A DNA stretch of 64,000 nucleotides, taken from an uncultured Pelagibacteraceae bacterium. Lineage in GTDB: Bacteria; Pseudomonadota; Alphaproteobacteria; Pelagibacterales; Pelagibacteraceae. The translations under genes and the position numbers were made by a program. The notes under the pieces are model-generated. The model worked only from the letters and a program-made list of their open reading frames with translations. It did no database searches and was not told the DNA's origin. Below are positions 56,003 through 64,000 of the stretch, piece after piece. Location of the stretch: the NCBI GenBank assembly GCA_902546085.1, contig CACCIO010000001.1, positions 1 through 64,000 on the forward strand, in the 5' to 3' direction. Within the stretch, counting starts at the first letter, position 1. The number at the start of each line of letters is the position of its first letter.

Positions 56003-58225
56003 ATGGAAATAAAAAAAGTTGTAGTCATTGGATCTGGCACAATGGGAAGTGGGATAGCGGCTCACTTATGTAATGCAGGTGTACCAGTTACTCTTTTAGA
56101 TTTAACAACTGAAATTAGTGAAAAGGCCAGAGAAAGAATTCATAAATCTAGACCTCCTTTGCTGATAGATAAAAGAAAAATTAACAATATTAATGTTGGA
56201 AATATTGAAGAAAATTTTGACGTAGTAAAAGAAGCAGATTGGGTGGTAGAGGCAGTAGTAGAAAGAATTGATATTAAACATAATATTTACGAGAAGATTT
56301 TTAAGAACAGAAAAAAAGGTGCAATAGTTTCATCAAATACATCATCAATTCCAATTAAAGTTCTATCAGAAAAACTAAATGACGAAGAAAAAAAAGATTT
56401 TTGTATCACTCACTTTTTTAATCCAGTTAGATATATGGGGTTATTAGAAATTGTTAAAAACGAAAATAATGACTTAAATAAAATTAATTCTTTGAAGAAA
56501 TTTTGTGAAGTTGAGCTTGGTAAAGGAGCTATAATTTGCAATGATACTCCAGGGTTTTTAGGTAATAGAATTGGTGTTTACGCTATGCAGGTTGCTATGA
56601 CGGAAGCATTCAAAATGAAACTTTCAATAGAAGAAGCCGATGCAGTATTCGGTAGACCAATGGGAATCCCAAAAACAGGAGTCTTTGGATTATATGATCT
56701 CATAGGAATTGATCTGATGGCTGATGTGTTAAAAAGCTTTATCAAAGAACTTTCTGATAAAGATGAATTTCAAATTGTTGCAAAAGAAATTCCATTAGTA
56801 AAAAAATTAATTGATACTGGCTACACTGGACGTAAAGGAAAAGGTGGCTTTTATAGAATGAACAAAAGTGGAGATCAAAAAATTTTAGAAGCAATCAATT
56901 TAGAAACAGGAGATTATTCAGCAACAAAAAAAATAGATTTAGGAATTGAGACTGTTGATATTAATAATTTAATTAATCGAAAAGATAAGTTTGGCGAGTA
57001 TGCCTGGGTTGTGATTTCAAAAATAATTAAATATGCCTCTTCACTTGTTCCAGGAATTACTGATAAGTTTAATGATATTGATGAAGCCATGAGACTTGGT
57101 TTTAATTGGGCAATGGGTCCTTTCGAAATGTTGAGATCTATAGGAGTTAAGAATTTCTTTGAAAGAATTGACAACTTTGAAAATAACAAATTTTTAGAAA
57201 ATTTATCAAAAACAAAAGATGAAAATTTTTATGGTGAAAGACAACTTTATACAGATATTCAAACCTTAGGAAAAGTAAGACCTTCAGCAATTAAACTAGA
57301 TAAAAATAATTCAGCTGAAATTCATCGATTTAAAGATTTTAATATTGTTGAATTTACAACAAAAGCTTGTGCATTAGATTATGATTCAATGGATGCGCTG
57401 AAAAATGCAACCGACAAACCTTTAATTGTAATTAATGAAAGTATGCAATTTTCGGCAGGTGTGAATTTAAGTTATACAATGAATTTTGCTGACAAAAGTG
57501 ATTTTAAATCAATAGAAAAATTTATAAAATATTTTCAAGATACCTGTAAAACTCTAAAATACTCAAAATATCCAGTTGTATCCGCTCCATCTGGACTTAC
57601 TCTTGGAGGAGGATTTGAAGTTTTGGTTCAAAGTAATTTTGTTGCCTCACATACAAATTTAGTTGTTGGATTAGTTGAAACTATTGTTGGATTAGTTCCA
57701 GCAGGAGGAGGATGCAAAGAAATGTTATGGAGATGGTCACAAGCAGAGGAAGCAAAATCAGATCCAGATTATGCGCCACTAAAAGTTTTTGATATTATTG
57801 GTTATGCTAAAACAGCTACATCACCAATAGAAGCTGAGCCATTAAAGTATTTAAGACCAGAGGATAAAAAAATAATGAACAGAAACAGCCTTTTTGAGGA
57901 AGCAAAAAAGTTAATTGATCAAAATACTGATTTTGTTCCTCCAGAAGAGTGTAAGTTTAAACTTTCTGGAAAACCATTGAAAGATAAAATGATCAAGGTT
58001 TTAGAGAAATTATATAACGAAAAAGTAATCTTTGATCATGGCATGTTTGTTGGGACTGAGCTTGCAAATGTTTTGAGCGGTGGAGACACATCTATTGAAA
58101 AAGTATTATCAGAAGATGATTTATTCAAATTAGAGCTGGACTCTTTTATGAGATTAATTGAAACAAAACAAACTCAAGATAGAATTAAACATACATTGCT
58201 AACCGGCAAACCTTTAGTTAATTAG
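56003..58225 (+). CDS. 3-hydroxyacyl-CoA dehydrogenase with C-terminal enoyl-CoA hydratase domain
   Basis: A 740-residue two-domain protein of beta-oxidation type with the domain order reversed from FadB: the NAD-binding dehydrogenase is first (VVIGSGTMGSGIAAHL at residues 7-22; catalytic His in ITHFFNPVRYM; GFLGNRIGVYAM), and a crotonase domain lies at about 440-640 (FSAGVNLSYTM, then GLTLGGGFEVLVQ and VGLVPAGGGCKEML). This order is known in other bacteria. Its 3' end overlaps the convergent cyclophilin gene by 8 bp. Role in the amine cluster is unclear. Confidence 0.9.
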   Translation: MEIKKVVVIGSGTMGSGIAAHLCNAGVPVTLLDLTTEISEKARERIHKSRPPLLIDKRKINNINVGNIEENFDVVKEADWVVEAVVERIDIKHNIYEKIFKNRKKGAIVSSNTSSIPIKVLSEKLNDEEKKDFCITHFFNPVRYMGLLEIVKNENNDLNKINSLKKFCEVELGKGAIICNDTPGFLGNRIGVYAMQVAMTEAFKMKLSIEEADAVFGRPMGIPKTGVFGLYDLIGIDLMADVLKSFIKELSDKDEFQIVAKEIPLVKKLIDTGYTGRKGKGGFYRMNKSGDQKILEAINLETGDYSATKKIDLGIETVDINNLINRKDKFGEYAWVVISKIIKYASSLVPGITDKFNDIDEAMRLGFNWAMGPFEMLRSIGVKNFFERIDNFENNKFLENLSKTKDENFYGERQLYTDIQTLGKVRPSAIKLDKNNSAEIHRFKDFNIVEFTTKACALDYDSMDALKNATDKPLIVINESMQFSAGVNLSYTMNFADKSDFKSIEKFIKYFQDTCKTLKYSKYPVVSAPSGLTLGGGFEVLVQSNFVASHTNLVVGLVETIVGLVPAGGGCKEMLWRWSQAEEAKSDPDYAPLKVFDIIGYAKTATSPIEAEPLKYLRPEDKKIMNRNSLFEEAKKLIDQNTDFVPPEECKFKLSGKPLKDKMIKVLEKLYNEKVIFDHGMFVGTELANVLSGGDTSIEKVLSEDDLFKLELDSFMRLIETKQTQDRIKHTLLTGKPLVN

Positions 58226-58868
58226 AATTCAACAATCTAAATGTTTTAATATAATCAGGTCTTAAAACATAAATTGCTTTATTACCTGTTTTAATTTTAG
58301 TTAAAATATCTAAACCGTAAACCACCTTACCTATTGGAGTATACTCGCCTTGATAAATTGGAATTTCTTTCAATGTAATAAAGAATTCACTATCCTCTGT
58401 ATCAAATTCTGTTGTTCTAGCAAAACCCACACTTCCTTCCGTAAATTTGAAATCATTATTCAATTCAGATTTTAACAATCCTAATCCAGAGTTACCGCTA
58501 CCAATTTTGGAATAATCTAAATTATTTATATTTCCATACTCAATATCTCCAGCTTGTACAAAAGTATTTTCTGAAACTTTGTAAAAAGCAGAACCATCAT
58601 ACATTTTTTTTTCAATTAAAATTTTAAATCTTTCTACAGTTTTAGGAGAAATGTCTGGATAAAGTTCAATTATTACATTTCCGCACTCAACATTCATTAC
58701 TGCAATATTATTTGGTTCATTAAAATATAGATTGCTTAAATTATTTTTTTCAACAAATAGACATTTATTTTTTAATAAAAAAAAAGATGTAAAAGCAAAA
58801 ATTGAAAGACAAATCAAAAATATAAATAAAATTTTTTCTGATTTTGATGCTCTAATAGTTTTGATCAT
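58218..58868 (-). CDS. membrane-anchored cyclophilin-type peptidyl-prolyl isomerase
   Basis: A 216-residue protein with one N-terminal membrane segment (about 13-31) and a cyclophilin domain from about residue 54 (VMNVECGNVIIELYPDISPKT). The usual catalytic FHR reads Phe-Tyr-Lys in DGSAFYKVSENTFVQAGD, so the key Arg is replaced by Lys and activity may be reduced. It is coupled (ATGA) to the secreted HEXXH protein, suggesting a periplasmic folding pair; inference. Confidence 0.85.
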   Translation of the reverse strand: MIKTIRASKSEKILFIFLICLSIFAFTSFFLLKNKCLFVEKNNLSNLYFNEPNNIAVMNVECGNVIIELYPDISPKTVERFKILIEKKMYDGSAFYKVSENTFVQAGDIEYGNINNLDYSKIGSGNSGLGLLKSELNNDFKFTEGSVGFARTTEFDTEDSEFFITLKEIPIYQGEYTPIGKVVYGLDILTKIKTGNKAIYVLRPDYIKTFRLLNSN

Positions 58869-59593
58869 AAAATATTTTTGTCTATTTTAGCTAAGTTTAA
58901 TTTTATATAATTCACTTTTTTACTCAGAATTTTGTCATTATTAATTTTAACTTCGATTGTTTCTTTATCAGTCATTAAAAATGAAAAAATTTCTGCCATA
59001 TCTTCAGATGGTATAGATTTAGAATATTCTGTCAAAAAGCCGTCAGTTTTTTCATATTGATCTAAATTCAATCTATTAGAGCAAGTTGAACATTCAGCAT
59101 AATTAAATGAGGCATGATTAAAAGAAGAAAATTTATCTTCATCAAAATATTTTATATGAGTATTTTGAATCATATGAAAAATTTCATGGTGTATCATTCT
59201 CTCAAAATATTTTTTGTTAAAATTAATATCTAAAATTAATGTTCTATTTTTAATATCAGGTATTCCTCCAGTATTAATTTCAGAAATGAATAAATTTTCA
59301 CAAAATACAACATATTTTAATTTAATCTTATTAAGAAAATTAGAATTATATCGATTAAGATTTTTTTCAATTAAAGGAAATTTTGTATTTAGATTATTTA
59401 TATTAACTTCTTCGCAGGTAATGTTTTTATTTATACCAATTTTAAAATTACCTTTAGCACTTAAATAACGAATGTTATTGTTATTTTTTAATTTATAAAT
59501 TTCTAAATTTGGAATTTTTAATAAATTATAAATTTCATCAGCGTTTACACAGGAAATTTGAAATATAAAAACAAAAAATATTAAAATTTTCAT
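58865..59593 (-). CDS. secreted HEXXH-motif protein, putative zinc peptidase
   Basis: A 242-residue protein with a signal peptide (residues 1-18; MKILIFFVFIFQISCVNA). It has RMIHHEIFHMIQN near residue 133, a zinc-binding HEIFH, then Cys-Ser-Thr-Cys and, about 55 residues later, SEDMAEIFSFLM with a possible third ligand Glu. This arrangement resembles gluzincin-like peptidases. I do not recognise a named family. Coupled with the cyclophilin downstream. Confidence 0.65.
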   Translation of the reverse strand: MKILIFFVFIFQISCVNADEIYNLLKIPNLEIYKLKNNNNIRYLSAKGNFKIGINKNITCEEVNINNLNTKFPLIEKNLNRYNSNFLNKIKLKYVVFCENLFISEINTGGIPDIKNRTLILDINFNKKYFERMIHHEIFHMIQNTHIKYFDEDKFSSFNHASFNYAECSTCSNRLNLDQYEKTDGFLTEYSKSIPSEDMAEIFSFLMTDKETIEVKINNDKILSKKVNYIKLNLAKIDKNIL

Positions 59594-59618
59594 TAAATTA
59601 TTATAGACGAATTAGATG

Positions 59619-59632
59619 AGATAATATTATCT
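59619..59632. repeat. 14-bp perfect palindrome between divergent genes
   Basis: AGATAATATTATCT is centred in the 53-bp gap between the HEXXH gene (minus) and the agmatinase-like gene (plus). It contains TATTAT-like hexamers on both strands, so it could be a shared -10/operator region. Confidence 0.35.
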
Positions 59633-59646
59633 TAGATTATTTAAAA

Positions 59647-60606
59647 ATGAAAAAAGAAAGAAATAAAAACCCTATTCAACCAGTTAGCGGAACTAAAGTT
59701 CCAAGATTTGCTGGTCCAAGCACTTTTGCGAGACTTCCTGAGCTTAGAGACGTAGAAAGCTGCGATGTTGCAATTGTTGGCATTCCTTTTGATGCAGGAA
59801 CAAGCTATAGACCAGGGGCGAGATTTGGTCCCCAAAGCATTAGGCAAGCTTCAAGACATTTAAGAACAAATTATCATCCAAGTTATGATGTAGAACCTTT
59901 TAAAATTCAGCAAGTTGCTGATGCTGGCGACATAGCTTGTAATCCATTTAGTATTGATGAAGCAATAAGACAAATTGAAATTGGTGCAACGGATTTGTTA
60001 AATAAAGTTGGAGGTATAATTAGCCTGGGAGGAGACCATACTATTGCTGTACCTCTTTTAAGAGCCATTAATAAAAAAAATAATGGACCAGTATCTTTGG
60101 TTCACTTTGATGCTCACCTAGATACTTGGGATACATATTTTGGAGCACCCTATACTCATGGCACACCATTTAGAAGAGCTAGAGAAGAAGGTTTGTTTTT
60201 AGATGATGCATCAATGCATGTTGGAATTAGAGGTCCACTTTATAGTAGGAATGATATTAAAAACGATGAAAGTTTTGGTTTTAAAATAATTCATTGTGAT
60301 GAATTTCAAACAGAAGGTACGGATAAGATTGCTGAAAGAATAAAAAATAGAGTAGGAGATAATCCTTTATATCTGTCAATTGATATTGATGTTTTAGATC
60401 CTGCATTTGCTCCAGGAACTGGTACACCAGAAATTGCAGGAATGACGACAAGAGAAATGGTTAATGTTCTTAGAGGCTTGTCAGGATTAAATTTAGTTTC
60501 TGCTGACGTAGTCGAAGTTTCACCAGCATATGATCATGCCGAGGTAACTTCCTTAGCTGCAGCAACTATTGTTTATGAACTAACTAATTTATTTGCAAAA
60601 TCATAG
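59647..60606 (+). CDS. speB: agmatinase-family ureohydrolase
   Basis: A manganese ureohydrolase of 319 residues. Metal ligands lie in SLGGDHTIAVPLLRAI, VHFDAHLDTWD and SIDIDVLDPAFAPGTGTPE. The N-terminal block DVAIVGIPFDAGTSYRPGARFGP is typical of agmatinase/guanidinobutyrase. It would release urea and putrescine from agmatine, matching the polyamine transporter nearby, but guanidinobutyrate or guanidine hydrolases share these features. The next gene, an aldehyde dehydrogenase, begins 20 bp later. Confidence 0.88.
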   Translation: MKKERNKNPIQPVSGTKVPRFAGPSTFARLPELRDVESCDVAIVGIPFDAGTSYRPGARFGPQSIRQASRHLRTNYHPSYDVEPFKIQQVADAGDIACNPFSIDEAIRQIEIGATDLLNKVGGIISLGGDHTIAVPLLRAINKKNNGPVSLVHFDAHLDTWDTYFGAPYTHGTPFRRAREEGLFLDDASMHVGIRGPLYSRNDIKNDESFGFKIIHCDEFQTEGTDKIAERIKNRVGDNPLYLSIDIDVLDPAFAPGTGTPEIAGMTTREMVNVLRGLSGLNLVSADVVEVSPAYDHAEVTSLAAATIVYELTNLFAKS

Positions 60607-60626
60607 ATAAAGGATAACGTCTTATC

Positions 60627-62060
60627 ATGTTAAACAAAAAAAATTTTTATATAAATGGTGAATGGATAAAACCAAACAGTGCTGAAGAAATCGCAGTAGT
60701 AGATCCTGCTACAGAAGAAAAATGTGCTGTAATTACTTTAGGTAACAAAATTGATATTGATATGGCTGTAAAAGCAGCAAAAAATGCATATGAATCATGG
60801 GCCTTCTCATCTAAGGAAGATAGAATTAAATTATTAGAAAAACTTTACGAAAATTACAAAAAAAGATGGGCTGACATTGCAAAAGCCATAACTCTTGAAA
60901 TGGGTGCTCCAAAAGATTTTGCATCTAAATTGCAAGCAGGTACAGGAGCAAGTCATATTAAATCATTCATAAGATATTTAAAAAATTTTGAATTTGAAAA
61001 GCCATTAGGTGATCATGCTCCAAATCAAAGATTAATTTATGAACCAAAAGGTGTTTGTGCGTTGATTACACCTTGGAATTGGCCAATGAATCAAGTTTGT
61101 TTGAAAGTAATGCCTGCTATGGCAGCAGGATGTACAATGGTATTAAAACCATCAGAACTTGCACCCTTGTCTTCTATGATACTTGCTGAAATTGTGGATG
61201 AGGTAAAGTTTCCAAAAGGAGTATTCAATTTAGTTAATGGTGATGGAGCAACTACTGGTGATGCTTTAACGAGTCATCCAGATATAAATATGATTTCTTT
61301 TACTGGATCCACAAGGGCTGGAGCTCTAATTTCACAAAACGCTGCAAAAGATTTTAAAAGGGTAAGTTTAGAGCTTGGAGGTAAAGGGGCAAATATAATT
61401 TTTAAAGATGCTGATCCTGAAGCTATAGAAAGAGGTGCTTTTAGATGTTTTAGAAATTCAGGACAATCTTGTAATGCACCTACAAGAATGCTCGTTGAAA
61501 AATCTATGTACAACGAGGCTATTGGGAGATTAAAAAAATATACGGAAAATTTTGAGGTAGGTGATCCAAAAAAAGAAGGAGAGCATATAGGTCCAGTCAT
61601 TTCAGAAAATCAATTCAAAAAAATACAAGCTTTAATTCAAAAAGGTATTGATGAGGGTGCAAAATTAGTTGCAGGAGGGACAGGAAAACCAGATGGTCTA
61701 GATAAAGGTTATTTTGTTAAACCGACAGTATTTGCTGACGTTAATAACAATATGGAAGTTGCGAGAACAGAAATCTTTGGTCCAGTTCTATCCGTTATAC
61801 CATTTGAAACAGAGGAGGATGCAATTAAAATTGCAAATGATACCACTTATGGATTAACAAATTATATTCAATCACAAGATCATGACAAAGTAAAACGAGT
61901 TGCCAGAAAATTGAGATCTGGAATGGTTGATGTAAATGGAGCCGGTATTGCAGTGGATGCTCCATTTGGAGGTTTTAAACATTCAGGAATAGGTCGAGAA
62001 GCAGGGGAGTTCGGTTTAGAGGAATTCTTAGAAGTTAAGGCTGTAGGTGGTTGGAGTTAA
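60627..62060 (+). CDS. NAD(P)-dependent aldehyde dehydrogenase
   Basis: An aldehyde dehydrogenase of 477 residues. It shows LITPWNWPMNQVCLK, the Glu block SLELGGKGANIIFKDA and the Cys block NSGQSCNAPTR. Next to an agmatinase-like gene, it may oxidise an aminoaldehyde such as 4-aminobutanal or 4-guanidinobutanal; inference. It is a paralogue of the gene at 46164-47594. The stop codon interleaves with the convergent argE-like stop in a TTAA. Confidence 0.9.
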   Translation: MLNKKNFYINGEWIKPNSAEEIAVVDPATEEKCAVITLGNKIDIDMAVKAAKNAYESWAFSSKEDRIKLLEKLYENYKKRWADIAKAITLEMGAPKDFASKLQAGTGASHIKSFIRYLKNFEFEKPLGDHAPNQRLIYEPKGVCALITPWNWPMNQVCLKVMPAMAAGCTMVLKPSELAPLSSMILAEIVDEVKFPKGVFNLVNGDGATTGDALTSHPDINMISFTGSTRAGALISQNAAKDFKRVSLELGGKGANIIFKDADPEAIERGAFRCFRNSGQSCNAPTRMLVEKSMYNEAIGRLKKYTENFEVGDPKKEGEHIGPVISENQFKKIQALIQKGIDEGAKLVAGGTGKPDGLDKGYFVKPTVFADVNNNMEVARTEIFGPVLSVIPFETEEDAIKIANDTTYGLTNYIQSQDHDKVKRVARKLRSGMVDVNGAGIAVDAPFGGFKHSGIGREAGEFGLEEFLEVKAVGGWS

Positions 62061-63256
62061 TTCACAGTAGACTTTTCTTTTATACCATCAAGAAGTTTCA
62101 AACATTTTTTTAGTTCATCTAAAATAATAAATTCATCAATTTTATGAGCTTGTTCAATTGAGCCAGGACCACAAACAACTGTACTAATACCTATTTCTTG
62201 AAATAAGCCTGCTTCAGTTCCAAATGAAACTACTTGGCGTGAATTGTCTCCAGTTAAGCTGGATATTAATTCACATGCATCTGAGTTTTCATCTCTATCA
62301 AAGCCAACTATCTCTCCAATTATTTCTTTTTCTATTGAGGAATTAGGAAAAACTTTTTTCATTTCAGGTAACAAAACTTCATTTGCATATTTATCTAACT
62401 CTTTGTTAAGAAAAACTGCATCCTCTTTTACTACTGGTCTTGTCTCCCAATTAACATGACATTTATCTGCAATTACGTTATGAGCTATTCCACCAAATAT
62501 ACCTCCAATAGATAAAGTAGAATGAGGAGGATCAAATATAGAGTCTTTGGGTGATCTTTCTTTAAGTTTTTCTCTCAATTCAATTAATTTATTAACATAT
62601 CTTGAGGCATACTCAACAGCACTTACGCCTTTATGGGGTGTTGAACTATGTCCAGCTAAACCTTTAAAATAAGTAGTGTATTCATAACATCCTTTGTGGG
62701 CATCGATAATTTTCATATTAGTTGGTTCACCGACAATACAAATTCCATCTTTGATGTGTCTTTTTTTTAATTCTTCAATTAGAATAGGTGCTCCTTGACA
62801 TGCAGTTTCTTCATCAAAAGTAAATGAGAAATGTATATCTCTATCCAAATTTGACTTTGAAAAAATCGGAGCAAAAGCTAAAGTACATGCAATAAAACCT
62901 TTCATATCACATGAACCTCGTCCAAAAAGTTTATTGTCCTTAATTGTTGCTTGGAAGGGATCAGTTGCCCAGCCTTTTGATACAGGAACAACATCAGTAT
63001 GTCCTGATAAAATTATTGGTTTTTTATTACTGGTATTTTTTGCCTTAATTGTAGCAAATAGATTTACTCTCTTTTTATCATCATCAAATGTTCTAAAAGA
63101 GCTAGCACCAAGATCTTTTAAAATGTTATCACAATAATCAATTAGAGAATTATTGTCTTCTCCTGAAATAGTTTTAAAACTAATTAGATCGGTTAATATT
63201 TTTATTGAATTTTTGAATAAAAGCTCTGAATTATTTTCTGTACTCATAATTTTCAT
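62057..63256 (-). CDS. argE: ArgE/DapE-family deacetylase (acetylornithine deacetylase-like)
   Basis: An M20 metallopeptidase of 399 residues. The metal block is ILSGHTDVVPVSKGW near residue 82, then GRGSCDMKGFIA, the catalytic Glu pair in DEETACQGA, and GIFGGIAHNVIADKC. The C-terminal His is in GSIEQAHKIDEF. The start may be ATG 63256 or 63247; only 18 bp separates it from csaA. It most resembles proteobacterial ArgE. A deacetylase for N-acetyl-diaminobutyrate (as in ectoine use) is an alternative given the DoeA-like gene. Confidence 0.82.
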   Translation of the reverse strand: MKIMSTENNSELLFKNSIKILTDLISFKTISGEDNNSLIDYCDNILKDLGASSFRTFDDDKKRVNLFATIKAKNTSNKKPIILSGHTDVVPVSKGWATDPFQATIKDNKLFGRGSCDMKGFIACTLAFAPIFSKSNLDRDIHFSFTFDEETACQGAPILIEELKKRHIKDGICIVGEPTNMKIIDAHKGCYEYTTYFKGLAGHSSTPHKGVSAVEYASRYVNKLIELREKLKERSPKDSIFDPPHSTLSIGGIFGGIAHNVIADKCHVNWETRPVVKEDAVFLNKELDKYANEVLLPEMKKVFPNSSIEKEIIGEIVGFDRDENSDACELISSLTGDNSRQVVSFGTEAGLFQEIGISTVVCGPGSIEQAHKIDEFIILDELKKCLKLLDGIKEKSTVN

Positions 63257-63274
63257 ACATTATATATTAATTAT

Positions 63275-63616
63275 ATGAAAGAACAAATTACCTATGATAT
63301 TTTTGACAAAGTTGATATTAGAGTAGGCACAGTTATTTCTGTAAAAAAAAATGAAAAGGCTAGAAAACCTTCTTTAGTTGTTGAAGTAGATTTTGGAAAA
63401 GAAATTGGAATTAGACAATCTTCTGCCCAAATTACTCATTATTATAATGAAGAAAATCTTAAAGGAAAACAAGTAATAGGTGTTTGTAATTTTCCAGAAA
63501 AAAATATAGCTGGTGTAGTTTCTCAAGTACTTATTCTTGGCTCAATAGACAAGGAGGGCAAAGTAATTTTGGTCCATCCATCTCAAAAATCTGAGAATGG
63601 TTTACCTGTTGCATAA
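63275..63616 (+). CDS. csaA: CsaA-type tRNA-binding-domain protein
   Basis: A 113-residue OB-fold protein. It matches CsaA along its length: FDKVDIRVGTVISVKKNEKA, then RKPSLVVEVDFGKEIGIRQS, SSAQITHYY and VVSQVLILGS. Proposed as a secretion-linked chaperone in Bacillus, with tRNA-binding capacity. It is divergent from the argE-like gene and lies 2 bp before the next exporter gene. Confidence 0.92.
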   Translation: MKEQITYDIFDKVDIRVGTVISVKKNEKARKPSLVVEVDFGKEIGIRQSSAQITHYYNEENLKGKQVIGVCNFPEKNIAGVVSQVLILGSIDKEGKVILVHPSQKSENGLPVA

Positions 63617-63618
63617 AA

Positions 63619-64000
63619 ATGCACCCAGAAATTTTATCTATAACATTGTTTGGAATTGTAGCCGCTTATTCTCCAGGGCCAAATAATTTTGTAGCATTTT
63701 ATTCTGGATTTAATTTTGGTATTACTAGAACTCTTCCACACATCATTGGAGTGACTTTTGGTTTCCCCTTTTTATTATTATGTGTAGCTTTAGGTTTAAT
63801 AAATGTTTTTAAACTTTATCCACTAATTCAAGAAATATTAAAATATCTTGGAACATTATTTTTAATTTATCTAGCATATAAAATATCTTTCTCTAGTTCA
63901 AAAAATCAAGAAAACAAAAATAAAAATCCAGTAAAATTTGTAGAAACATTTATTTTTCAGTTTCTAAATCCAAAAGCCGTAATTGCTTCAATTATAATTG
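63619..64000 (+). CDS. LysE-family exporter (3' end outside window)
   Basis: The first 127 residues of a LysE/RhtB exporter. The family block AAYSPGPNNFVAFYSGFNFG is at residues 15-34, and FLNPKAVIASIII at the window end is the conserved middle motif. It begins with ATG 63619, two bases after csaA, so the two may be co-transcribed. Its relation to the LysE gene at 20038 is at family level only. Confidence 0.88.
   Translation, partial: MHPEILSITLFGIVAAYSPGPNNFVAFYSGFNFGITRTLPHIIGVTFGFPFLLLCVALGLINVFKLYPLIQEILKYLGTLFLIYLAYKISFSSSKNQENKNKNPVKFVETFIFQFLNPKAVIASIII

Overview
The window is a compact, AT-rich stretch of an alphaproteobacterial chromosome and looks like SAR11 (Pelagibacterales, Candidatus Pelagibacter-like). 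The reasons are the very low GC, intergenic gaps that are all below about 130 bp, many ATGA/GTGA/TAATG overlaps, a content dominated by ABC transporters with their binding proteins, and small oxidative pathways for amino acids and methylated or amine compounds. I see no rRNA, tRNA, CRISPR array, prophage or insertion sequence. The lineage call is inference from gene content and composition.

Layout. 1-2518: end of the branched-chain amino acid operon ilvB (cut by the window edge), ilvN, ilvC; ilvC carries a one-base deletion. 2601-7809: dipeptide-type ABC transporter (binding protein, two permeases, one fused double ATPase). 7911-14928: leuA joined to the rod-shape set mreB-mreC-mreD-mrdA-rodA. 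14992-20652: D-amino-acid dehydrogenase, DMT exporter, D-2-hydroxyacid dehydrogenase, histone-deacetylase-like amidohydrolase, msrB, then minus-strand glutaredoxin and a DUF2805 protein, then a LysE exporter with an unusual hairpin leader. 20739-25675: first branched-chain-type amino acid ABC transporter, with a small unknown protein between its two permeases. 25675-28443: AzlC/AzlD exporter, GlaH/CsiD-type glutarate hydroxylase, ProC-like reductase. 28449-34792: second branched-chain-type transporter, a 23-residue membrane peptide, an MFS transporter, and the convergent binding protein.

34903-40619 is a tightly coupled minus-strand operon (luciferase-like monooxygenase, thiamine-diphosphate enzyme, PF06684 protein, alpha/beta hydrolase, aldehyde dehydrogenase). 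I read it as a catabolic pathway for an unidentified substrate. 40725-44172 (minus) holds a 2-oxoglutarate oxygenase, DMT exporter, thioesterase and an orphan ProV-type ATPase. 44298-49425 holds a class II aldolase-like protein, a gamma-butyrobetaine-hydroxylase-like oxygenase, an aldehyde dehydrogenase, a hydroxyisobutyrate-dehydrogenase-like protein and a DMT exporter. 49484-51399 is an EutA/DoeA (ectoine-utilisation-like) pair, followed by a potA-potD-potB-potC polyamine-type transporter, a two-domain beta-oxidation protein, a cyclophilin, a secreted HEXXH protein, an agmatinase-family ureohydrolase, a second aldehyde dehydrogenase, an ArgE-like deacetylase, csaA, and the start of another LysE exporter.

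How it works together: the region takes up peptides, amino acids, polyamines and probably betaine-like compounds and feeds them through oxygenases, dehydrogenases and hydrolases into central metabolism. A recurring design is a hairpin or terminator placed directly after the binding-protein gene and before the permease gene (three cases), which would allow excess binding protein over membrane components. The best candidates for something not yet described are the operon at 34903-40619, the oxygenase/aldolase cluster at 44298-49425, and the hairpin-T7-ATG leaders at 19983-20040 and 53811-53846.
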